Shown here piece by piece: positions 7,531 to 12,479 of a stretch of DNA of 14,602 bases. Position numbers and translations under genes: made by a program. Within the stretch, counting starts at the first letter, position 1, and each line of letters starts with the position of its first letter. Under the pieces are notes generated by a model. It had not been told where the DNA came from and did not search any database. It was given only the letters and a program-made list of their open reading frames with translations. The stretch lies in the NCBI GenBank assembly GCA_900768075.1, contig CAAGBN010000038.1, positions 1-14,602 on the forward strand, given 5' to 3'. This DNA is from Clostridia bacterium (lineage in GTDB: Bacteria; Bacillota; Clostridia; Oscillospirales; Acutalibacteraceae).

Positions 7531-8374
7531 TAAAAACACACGCTTTCTTATAATCGGTCTCGGACTTCTTGGCGGTTCATATGCAAGAGGTCTCACTGAA
7601 AAAGGCTATTATGTTGAAGCTATAACTAAAAATGAAGAAGACTGTGCATATGCACTTGAACATGAGATAGTGAAGAAGTGCAGTGCAGAAGTTGATGAAA
7701 ATATGATAAAAAGTGCAGATGTAATTATTTTCGCTCTTTATCCCGATATATTTATAGGCTGGATTGAGCAATACGGCAATCTTATAAGGCCAGGTACTGT
7801 TGTCACTGACGTTACGGGTGTAAAAGGCTGTATAGTTGACAGAATACAGAATATGCTTCCACCGATGGTAGAATTTATCTCAGCTCATCCTATGGCAGGA
7901 CGTGAGGTGTACGGCATAAAAAACAGTGATGAGCGAATTTTCTACGGAGCCAACTATCTTGTAGTGCCCACAGAGCGTAATACAGATGAAGGCATAGAGG
8001 CCTGCAAGAGAATAGGTGAAATTCTCGGCTTCGGAAGAATCAGTGAAATTACACCTGAAAATCACGATGAAATGATAGGCTTCGTTTCACAGTTGACCCA
8101 CTGTATAGCAGTCAGTCTTATGAACTGCTATGAGCAGGAAAGACTTGAAAGATACACAGGTGACTCATTCCGAGACCTGACAAGAATTGCAAAAATCAAT
8201 GAAAATATGTGGAGTGAGCTTTTTCTTATGAATAAGGATGCTCTTCTTTCACAGATGGATCTCTTTAAAAAGCATTTCGACGACCTTTATAATTATCTTA
8301 AAGACAATGATTGCGAGGGTATGAAAGAAATGATGAGAATTTCTACTGAGCGTAGAAAACAGTTTGATAAATAA
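7520..8374 (+). CDS. tyrA: Prephenate dehydrogenase
   Basis: The product (284 residues) oxidatively decarboxylates prephenate to 4-hydroxyphenylpyruvate. A Rossmann fold opens with IIGLGLLGGS (11-20). The substrate-domain signature AHPMAGRE holds the catalytic histidine His123, and QLTHCIA and SFRDLTRIA follow in the all-helical C-terminal half. There is no ACT domain, so tyrosine feedback through such a domain is not expected. The GTG at 7520 is chosen because GGAGG (7506-7510) lies 9 nt upstream; the TTG at 7511 abuts that site and is too close. The gene therefore overlaps the end of aroA by 11 bp. Use of arogenate instead of prephenate cannot be excluded by sequence alone. Confidence 0.92.
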   Translation: MTINKNTRFLIIGLGLLGGSYARGLTEKGYYVEAITKNEEDCAYALEHEIVKKCSAEVDENMIKSADVIIFALYPDIFIGWIEQYGNLIRPGTVVTDVTGVKGCIVDRIQNMLPPMVEFISAHPMAGREVYGIKNSDERIFYGANYLVVPTERNTDEGIEACKRIGEILGFGRISEITPENHDEMIGFVSQLTHCIAVSLMNCYEQERLERYTGDSFRDLTRIAKINENMWSELFLMNKDALLSQMDLFKKHFDDLYNYLKDNDCEGMKEMMRISTERRKQFDK

Positions 8375-8389
8375 ACGGAGGTAACCGAA

Positions 8390-9424
8390 ATGAATAAGAA
8401 TATGGAATTCATATATAAACTACCTATCCCTAAGGATATTAAAGCGCAGTATCCTATAACTAAGGAAGCTGAAATAATCAGAGAAGCTAAGAACAAGGAA
8501 ATCAGAGATATTTTCGAGGGTAAAGAGAAAAAGCTTATTCTTGTAATCGGTCCTTGTTCAGCCGATAACGAAGATTCAGTAATGGATTATATTTCGCGTC
8601 TTGTATCTGTTCAGGAAAAGGTAAAGGATAAGATTTTCATTATCCCGAGAATTTATACCAATAAGCCCCGTACAACAGGTGACGGCTATAAGGGCATGCT
8701 TCATCAGCCTGATCCCGGAGCTGCAGCAGACCTTATCAAGGGTATTGTTGCAATCAGAAAGCTTCATATGAGAGCTATCAACGAAACGGGCTTTGTATGT
8801 GCTGATGAAATGCTCTATCCCGATAACTACAGATATCTTTCAGACCTTCTCGGTTATGTAGCAGTAGGCGCAAGAAGCACTGAAAATCAGGAGCACAGAC
8901 TTACAGCCAGCGGCATTGACGTGCCTGTAGGCATGAAAAACCCCACAGGTGGCGACCTTGGTGTTATGATGAACTCAATCACTGCAGGTCAGCATTCTCA
9001 CGATTTTATCTACAGAGGCTGGGAAGTAAAGAGCCACGGCAATGACCTGACTCATGCTATTCTTCGAGGATATGTAGACGAAAAGGGTGCAAGTTACTCT
9101 AACTATCACTATGAAGATTTGCTCAAGCTCTGTCAGTTATATTCCGAGCGTAATCTTAAGAATCCTGCTGTTATAGTTGATACCAACCACGCTAACTCAG
9201 GCAAGAAATATCTCGAACAGCCCAGAATTGCCAAAGAGGTACTTCACTCCTGTAAAATGAACACCGATATCGACAAGATTGTCAAAGGCTTTATGATTGA
9301 AAGCTATATTGAAGACGGTACTCAGAAAATAGGCGAGGGCACCTACGGAAAGAGTATCACTGACCCCTGCCTCGGTTGGGAGAAAACAGAAAGACTCATT
9401 TACGATTTAGCTGAGATTTATTGA
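8390..9424 (+). CDS. aroF: 3-deoxy-7-phosphoheptulonate (DAHP) synthase, class I
   Basis: This 344-residue class I (AroF/G/H-like) enzyme condenses PEP with erythrose-4-phosphate, the committed first step of the pathway. Motifs are IGPCSADNEDSV (53-64), KPRTT (92-96), GARSTENQEHR (160-170) and NPTGGDLGVM (184-193). The expected metal ligands are present: Cys56, His267 in DTNHANS, Glu304 in MIESY and Asp325 in SITDPC. No extra regulatory domain (ACT or chorismate mutase) is attached; in this class feedback sites are built into the barrel. The ATG at 8390 follows CGGAGG by 8 nt, and the gap from tyrA is 15 bp. It is the last gene of the operon. The symbol aroF is conventional; aroG or aroH would be equally fair. 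Confidence 0.95.
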   Translation: MNKNMEFIYKLPIPKDIKAQYPITKEAEIIREAKNKEIRDIFEGKEKKLILVIGPCSADNEDSVMDYISRLVSVQEKVKDKIFIIPRIYTNKPRTTGDGYKGMLHQPDPGAAADLIKGIVAIRKLHMRAINETGFVCADEMLYPDNYRYLSDLLGYVAVGARSTENQEHRLTASGIDVPVGMKNPTGGDLGVMMNSITAGQHSHDFIYRGWEVKSHGNDLTHAILRGYVDEKGASYSNYHYEDLLKLCQLYSERNLKNPAVIVDTNHANSGKKYLEQPRIAKEVLHSCKMNTDIDKIVKGFMIESYIEDGTQKIGEGTYGKSITDPCLGWEKTERLIYDLAEIY

Positions 9425-9446
9425 TTCTTATAAAAAAGACATTCGT

Positions 9447-9475
9447 AAAAATATTAATTATTTTTTAATTTTTTC
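9447..9475 (+). terminator. Weak A/T-only hairpin after aroF
   Basis: AAAAATA (9447-9453) can pair with TATTTTT (9459-9465) and is followed by a T-rich stretch. The stem has no G or C, so it would be a poor terminator. I see no better one between aroF and the first peptide gene, so some readthrough from the operon into the peptide region is possible. Confidence 0.2.
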
Positions 9476-9504
9476 TTGACAGCAGAACTTTTTTATTGTA
9501 TTAT
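9476..9504 (+). promoter_or_regulatory. Promoter of peptide gene 1
   Basis: A perfect TTGACA (9476-9481), a 17-bp spacer and TATTAT (9499-9504) form a strong sigma-A-type promoter. The predicted leader to the ATG at 9536 is about 25 nt. Confidence 0.8.
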
Positions 9505-9515
9505 ATGTATACAAA

Positions 9516-9530
9516 TAATTCGGAGGTGAA
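9516..9530 (+). repeat. Direct repeat a: shared ribosome-site element of peptide units 1 and 2, copy 1
   Basis: TAATTCGGAGGTGAA is identical here and at 9844-9858, in both cases ending exactly 5 nt before the peptide ATG. It contains a full GGAGGTGA ribosome site. The identity in otherwise diverged DNA supports a duplicated transcription unit and confirms the start codons. Confidence 0.85.
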
Positions 9531-9535
9531 TCTAA

Positions 9536-9658
9536 ATGGATATCATGCAGAAGATCGTAAACGTATACAACTACATCGTAGAGTTCATCACTAAAATTCT
9601 CAAGGAATTTGAAGTTGAATATCCCGAGTGGCTTGATAAGGATCTCGAAATCAAATAA
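9536..9658 (+). CDS. Small amphipathic peptide 1 (tandem family)
   Basis: This 40-codon gene has no family I recognise. The start is fixed by GGAGGTGA 8 nt upstream and a dedicated promoter. Residues 1-25 form a probable amphipathic helix: polar residues at 2, 5-6, 9, 12, 16, 19-20 and 23 define one face, and Ile, Val, Tyr, Phe and Leu the other. The family core reads IVEFITKIL (14-22). The tail (26-40) is acidic and carries YPEWL (29-33). Net charge is about -4. There is no cysteine or serine, no signal peptide and no true membrane span. It is closest to peptide 2, sharing the core, the PEWL motif at identical positions 30-33 and flanking repeats. Possible roles are a secreted membrane-active peptide, a signalling peptide or a membrane-surface regulator; none is shown. 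Confidence 0.8.
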   Translation: MDIMQKIVNVYNYIVEFITKILKEFEVEYPEWLDKDLEIK

Positions 9659-9662
9659 TCAA

Positions 9663-9673
9663 AGCTACATAAA
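9663..9673 (+). repeat. Direct repeat b: shared 3' untranslated element, copy 1
   Basis: AGCTACATAAA occurs here and at 9991-10001, in both cases beginning 4 nt after the preceding stop codon and leading into the terminator stem. It is further evidence that units 1 and 2 are duplicates including their untranslated parts. Confidence 0.75.
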
Positions 9674-9699
9674 GCCCTCCGTTTTGGCGGAGGGCTTTT
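9671..9699 (+). terminator. Terminator of peptide gene 1
   Basis: AAAGCCCTCCG (9671-9681) pairs perfectly with CGGAGGGCTTT (9688-9698) around a 6-nt loop, ending in a T-run. With the promoter at 9476 it delimits a monocistronic RNA of about 190 nt. Confidence 0.88.
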
Positions 9700-9802
9700 C
9701 ATATGGTTAAAACATCTTATGAATATAAATTTAAAGATATTAATTATAGTTGCTGAAATTGTTAAGTAAATTATATCAAATTATTAATTTCGAATAATAT
9801 TC

Positions 9803-9831
9803 TTGACATAACAATAAAGATAGTATATTAT
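9803..9831 (+). promoter_or_regulatory. Promoter of peptide gene 2
   Basis: TTGACA (9803-9808), a 17-bp spacer and TATTAT (9826-9831): the same boxes and spacing as the promoter of peptide 1. The predicted leader is about 26 nt. The AT-rich stretch between terminator 1 and this promoter (about 9700-9802) shows nothing else I can support. Confidence 0.8.
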
Positions 9832-9843
9832 ATATCCGATATT

Positions 9844-9858
9844 TAATTCGGAGGTGAA
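9844..9858 (+). repeat. Direct repeat a: shared ribosome-site element, copy 2
   Basis: Identical 15-nt copy of TAATTCGGAGGTGAA, ending 5 nt before the ATG at 9864. The fixed distance argues that 9864, not the overlapping ATG at 9859 in another frame, is the start of peptide 2. Confidence 0.85.
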
Positions 9859-9863
9859 ATGAA

Positions 9864-9986
9864 ATGGATTTCATTACAGGTATCTACAACGCTATTCTTG
9901 AGTTTATCTTAAAGGTTCTTGAGCTCTGCAAGGTTGACACTACAAACGTTCCTGAGTGGCTTAAGCCCATCACAGACGCTGAATAA
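9864..9986 (+). CDS. Small amphipathic peptide 2 (tandem family)
   Basis: This is a 40-codon gene of the same length as peptide 1. Polar residues at 2, 5-6, 9, 13, 17, 20 and 23 lie on one helical face through residues 1-23, with Ile, Leu, Val and Phe on the other. The core ILEFILKVL (11-19) aligns with IVEFITKIL of peptide 1, and VPEWL (29-33) has PEWL at the same positions 30-33. Net charge is about -4. It alone of the four has a cysteine, Cys22, directly after the helix, giving a loose resemblance to AgrD-type thiolactone precursors; no agrB is in the window and the other three lack the cysteine. An ATG at 9859 in another frame gives only a short unrelated reading. The product is unrecognised. 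Confidence 0.8.
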   Translation: MDFITGIYNAILEFILKVLELCKVDTTNVPEWLKPITDAE

Positions 9987-9990
9987 TTTT

Positions 9991-10001
9991 AGCTACATAA
10001 A
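9991..10001 (+). repeat. Direct repeat b: shared 3' untranslated element, copy 2
   Basis: Identical copy of AGCTACATAAA at the same 4-nt distance from the stop codon as in unit 1. Confidence 0.75.
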
Positions 10002-10030
10002 ACTCCCTGAAAAAGGGAGTTTTTAATTTT
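9999..10030 (+). terminator. Terminator of peptide gene 2
   Basis: AAAACTCCCT (9999-10008) pairs with AGGGAGTTTT (10014-10023) around a 5-nt loop and runs into further T residues. Confidence 0.85.
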
Positions 10031-10101
10031 GAAGAACTTTTGTCGACATAATTTTAAATTTGTTAATTTTGTCAATAATCGTGAATAATTAAAAAATCTT
10101 A

Positions 10102-10129
10102 TTGACTTATGATTAACTTTTGGTATAAT
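10102..10129 (+). promoter_or_regulatory. Promoter of peptide gene 3
   Basis: TTGACT (10102-10107), a 16-bp spacer and a perfect TATAAT (10124-10129), with a TGG extended -10 element (10121-10123). The leader to the ATG at 10180 is about 44 nt. It begins almost at once with a possible 4-bp hairpin, GTGG (10136-10139) with CCAC (10146-10149), which could shield the RNA 5' end. Confidence 0.78.
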
Positions 10130-10179
10130 TAGATTGTGGAGATGACCACTAAATTAAATTTTTATGGAGGTAAACTAAT

Positions 10180-10299
10180 ATGGATATTTTTATGGGCATT
10201 CTTGCTAAGATCTGGGATTTTGTATTTGCTATTCTTGAAGGCGCTCAGGTTCCCGGCCTTGAAAACTTTAAAAACCCCTTCGTAACTGAAGAGAAATAA
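10180..10299 (+). CDS. Small amphipathic peptide 3 (tandem family)
   Basis: This 39-codon gene is preceded by GGAGG (10166-10170), 9 nt upstream of the ATG. Like units 1 and 2 it begins Met-Asp-[Ile/Phe]. Its core IWDFVFAIL (11-19) aligns with ILEFILKVL of peptide 2. The helix is the most hydrophobic of the set, with only Asp2, Lys10, Asp13 and Glu20 charged, so shallow membrane insertion is plausible. The tail has VPG (24-26) in place of PEWL and ends in an acidic segment; net charge is about -3. There is no cysteine or serine. It shares no long nucleotide identity with units 1 and 2, so it is an older paralogue or a convergent neighbour. The function is unknown. Confidence 0.75.
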   Translation: MDIFMGILAKIWDFVFAILEGAQVPGLENFKNPFVTEEK

Positions 10300-10310
10300 G
10301 TTAAACAGAT

Positions 10311-10337
10311 AAGCTCCGTTTTATACGGGGCTTGTTT
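10311..10337 (+). terminator. Imperfect terminator between peptide genes 3 and 4
   Basis: AAGCTCCGT (10311-10319) pairs with ACGGGGCTT (10325-10333) with one G-U pair and a 5-nt loop. The T-run after it is interrupted (GTTTATT), so termination is probably partial, which matters because peptide 4 has no visible promoter of its own. Confidence 0.65.
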
Positions 10338-10374
10338 ATTACACCGATGTGATAAATCATAAAGGAGAAAGAAA

Positions 10375-10485
10375 ATGTTTTATACAATCATAAAAGCTTT
10401 AACAAATAATATATTCAGACTTGTTGTCGCAATTCTCACAAATGAGGGCATTAACACCAACGGTTGGCCCACAGAGATTATCTGA
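10375..10485 (+). CDS. Small hydrophobic peptide 4 (tandem family, most diverged)
   Basis: This is a 36-codon gene with AAAGGAG about 7 nt before the ATG. The helix (about 2-22) has its charges reduced to Lys7 and Arg15. The core IFRLVVAIL (13-21) matches the spacing of IWDFVFAIL in peptide 3, with Arg in place of the acidic residue. The tail keeps a Trp and Pro (NGWPTEI, 29-35), recalling PEWL in different order. Net charge is near zero. The 41 nt between the hairpin of unit 3 and this ATG hold no promoter, so it is likely read from the promoter of unit 3 through a leaky terminator. It is the least certain member: the ribosome site, position and core spacing support it, but sequence similarity is low. 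Confidence 0.6.
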   Translation: MFYTIIKALTNNIFRLVVAILTNEGINTNGWPTEII

Positions 10486-10503
10486 GAAAACTAAAAAATC
10501 AAA

Positions 10504-10535
10504 GCTCCCTGTTCTATGCAGGGAGCCTATTTTTT
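10504..10535. terminator. Bidirectional terminator between peptide 4 and the deacylase gene
   Basis: GCTCCCTG (10504-10511) pairs with CAGGGAGC (10519-10526) around a 7-nt loop. On the + strand it is followed by CTATTTTTT, and on the minus strand by TTTGATTTTTT, so it can end both the peptide transcript and the convergent minus-strand transcript. Confidence 0.85.
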
Positions 10536-10538
10536 ATC

Positions 10539-11012
10539 TTATTCTATTGGTACCGAGCAAACATCTACCCACTTTTCATATTCCGAATACTTTTCAAGCT
10601 CGGGGATAGTCAGCTCAATGGCACTGTTGCTGCTGCCGCAGGCAGGAAAGACTGTATCAAAACGCTTGAGACTTTCGTCAAGGAAAACTCTGACACCCTT
10701 GTTGACAGCAAAGGGGCATACACCGCCGACAGCGTGGCCTATCATTTCTGCCGCCTGATCATGGGAGAGCATCTTTGCCTTAGCGGAGAAAGTTGCCTTG
10801 TACTTTTTATTATCAACTCTGCCGTCGCCTGCAACCACAATGAGAATAGGCTCATCCTTTACAAGAAATGAGAGAGTCTTTGCGATTCTCGCACCCTCAA
10901 CGCCAACTGCTTTGGCGGCAAGCTCAACCGTTGCACTTGAAACATCAAACTCCATTATTCTGTCTGCAATGCCGAGAGTGGTGAAGTGCTCTCTTACTTT
11001 TTCTATGGACAT
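10539..11012 (-). CDS. YbaK/EbsC-family aminoacyl-tRNA deacylase
   Basis: This 157-residue protein has the length of stand-alone YbaK/ProX-type editing enzymes, which hydrolyse mischarged tRNAs (for example Cys-tRNA-Pro) in the cytoplasm. Family marks are Lys45 in IAKTL, matching the conserved active-site lysine of YbaK, then GGVCPFAV (96-103) and GSSNSAIEL (126-134), the glycine-rich parts of the pocket. The exact substrate cannot be told from sequence. Its ATG follows AAAGGAG with 8 nt spacing on the minus strand. It lies 112 bp downstream of the lipase gene on the same strand with no clear promoter or strong terminator between, so co-transcription is possible. A functional link to the lipase is not obvious. 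Confidence 0.88.
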   Translation of the reverse strand: MSIEKVREHFTTLGIADRIMEFDVSSATVELAAKAVGVEGARIAKTLSFLVKDEPILIVVAGDGRVDNKKYKATFSAKAKMLSHDQAAEMIGHAVGGVCPFAVNKGVRVFLDESLKRFDTVFPACGSSNSAIELTIPELEKYSEYEKWVDVCSVPIE

Positions 11013-11045
11013 AAATTATACTCCTTTACAATGGCATAGGAAAGT

Positions 11046-11069
11046 GAATACCGAAAAAACCGAGTATTC
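11046..11069. other. Small inverted repeat between lipase and deacylase genes
   Basis: GAATAC (11046-11051) and GTATTC (11064-11069) are perfect inverted copies around a 12-nt A-rich centre. It lies in the 5' region of the deacylase gene. It lacks a following T-run on the minus strand, so it is not a normal terminator; it may be an operator, an mRNA hairpin or chance. Confidence 0.25.
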
Positions 11070-11124
11070 TGCTAAAAAACATTTTTAAATCCCAAATAAA
11101 TTTCTGCATTGTGAAGCCTCTTTT

Positions 11125-12324
11125 TTAAAATTTATGTAGTTCGCTCTTGTTTTTTACTGTGTTCTCAGCCAAAACAAGAACATCAGTGACGAGACTGTAG
11201 AATTTAGTTGTGACTTCTTTTGATTCAAACAGACCTATGGCACTGCCGTGGTCACCTTGGGTTATAGGCATAACGTGCCATACACCGGGGCGTACGTTTT
11301 CGGTTTCTTCCCAAAGGCAATAAGGCTCTGTATGAGGATGAGTAGCCGAGAAAGTATCAACAAGACCATCGTTGTATATTCTTTCGGTGTTATCGCCCTC
11401 GTCAATATGACGCTTCATATCGTTGGTCATAAGAGCGCTTGTCAGAGAGAGAAAAGGAAATTTAGTATAAGAGGGCAGGTGTGTCTTACCGCTCTTTGTA
11501 ACCTTGACAGAATTATAAGGATATGAGAAATAGCATACCTGAGGTGAAATTTTGATACGCTCGTTTATGAGCTTTGAACCCTCGGGAGACATATCGTATT
11601 CCACGTGGTCATCGGAAGCGTTGATGATTTTAACAGCCTTGGTGAAGGATTCAGAGTCTTTCATACCGGGGGTATTTGTAAGACCGAACTGCTCGAGATG
11701 GAAGTCAACAAGCTTGCCGTTAAGTGGTGATCTGCCGAGACCACCCGTATAAAGATATGTACCGAATCTGAGGACGTTTTTCAGGTGATATCTTACTACT
11801 GTATCGTGAGCCGAAGTGCCGTTGAGAGGGGAGCATATTGCAGTAAGGGAACAGACCCAATCGCCCTTTCCGCCCTTGAATAAGGGAGAAACATTTTCAC
11901 CGCTTGCCTCAACCTCTTCGGGTGCACCGTGAGTCAGCAGATGAGTAAGCATTCTTATTGTTGTACCGCCGAAGCTGTGGCCTATAAGATGGATTTTATT
12001 TTCAGCGTCCCACTTTTCAATAAGAGGCTTTTCATAATTTCTGCCGAACTGCTTATGACCACGCTTAGCTGAATGAGCCTTGCCGTAATCTACCCAGGTG
12101 CCTGTAAGCTGAGCATAAAGCTCGCAGGCTCTGTCCCATGCGCTTGAAGCAGGGCCTACAGAAGCGGCATATGATTCACAGCCGATGCTTGTAAGATACT
12201 CAGTAACACTGCCGTTTGTAACACCCCAATATGGAATATATTTGTTGATGCCTTCGTTTTCGCCCCAACCGTACATACCGTGAACGAAAATGCAGGTATA
12301 ATTCAATTTCTTATCTGTATTCAT
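11125..12324 (-). CDS. Family I.5-type (Geobacillus/staphylococcal-like) lipase, no signal peptide
   Basis: This 399-residue alpha/beta hydrolase resembles the large zinc-containing lipases of Geobacillus and staphylococci. The oxyanion segment FVHGMYGWGE lies near the N-terminus. The nucleophile elbow GHSFGG contains Ser117, and the triad is completed by Asp319 in NDGLVDT and His359 in GDHGSAIG. The four residues that bind zinc in Geobacillus lipases are all present: Asp64 in WDRA, His84 and His90 in AHSAKRGHKQFGR, and Asp244 in YDMSPEG. It should hydrolyse acylglycerol or similar esters. Unlike secreted relatives it starts directly with the catalytic domain and has no signal peptide, so it would act inside the cell or leave by another route. 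The ATG at 12324 is preferred; an in-frame GTG at 12333 overlaps the ribosome-site region. Confidence 0.88.
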   Translation of the reverse strand: MNTDKKLNYTCIFVHGMYGWGENEGINKYIPYWGVTNGSVTEYLTSIGCESYAASVGPASSAWDRACELYAQLTGTWVDYGKAHSAKRGHKQFGRNYEKPLIEKWDAENKIHLIGHSFGGTTIRMLTHLLTHGAPEEVEASGENVSPLFKGGKGDWVCSLTAICSPLNGTSAHDTVVRYHLKNVLRFGTYLYTGGLGRSPLNGKLVDFHLEQFGLTNTPGMKDSESFTKAVKIINASDDHVEYDMSPEGSKLINERIKISPQVCYFSYPYNSVKVTKSGKTHLPSYTKFPFLSLTSALMTNDMKRHIDEGDNTERIYNDGLVDTFSATHPHTEPYCLWEETENVRPGVWHVMPITQGDHGSAIGLFESKEVTTKFYSLVTDVLVLAENTVKNKSELHKF

Positions 12325-12361
12325 AAAATTCACCGCCTTGATAAGGTTTTATTACACTATT

Positions 12362-12390
12362 AGTATAATTTAAAATCGTCAGATTTTCAA
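12362..12390 (-). promoter_or_regulatory. Promoter of the lipase gene
   Basis: On the minus strand TTGAAA (complement of 12385-12390), a 17-bp spacer and TATACT (complement of 12362-12367) precede the lipase start by about 38 nt. It is back to back with the helicase promoter. Confidence 0.65.
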
Positions 12391-12414
12391 GACCTATTTC
12401 TTAACAAAAAGTTA

Positions 12415-12443
12415 TTGTAATTTTTGTCACTTTATAGTACAAT
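12415..12443 (+). promoter_or_regulatory. Promoter of the helicase gene
   Basis: TTGTAA (12415-12420), a 17-bp spacer and TACAAT (12438-12443) give a leader of about 30 nt before the ATG at 12480. The -35 boxes of this and the lipase promoter are only about 24 bp apart, so one bound protein could affect both genes. Confidence 0.6.
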
Positions 12444-12479
12444 TACAATGAATGATTATATTATATTCTGAGGTAGAAA

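Noticed and set aside
9700..9802. A 17-codon frame starting at the ATG at 9703, and the question of a fifth peptide gene
   Set aside because: No ribosome site, no helix or PEWL-like motif, and it lies after a terminator without a promoter before it.
9536..10485. Interpretation of the four peptides as AgrD autoinducer precursors
   Set aside because: Three of the four lack the cysteine or serine needed for the thiolactone/lactone ring, and no AgrB-like protease is encoded here. Kept only as an analogy.
9536..10485. Type I toxin-antitoxin modules with antisense RNAs
   Set aside because: I found no convincing antisense promoter over the peptide genes, and the peptides are more acidic and amphipathic than typical single-span type I toxins.
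10421..10871. Plus-strand open frames across the peptide 4 terminator and the deacylase gene
   Set aside because: They run through a terminator hairpin and are antisense to a well-supported YbaK-family gene; no ribosome site or family motif.
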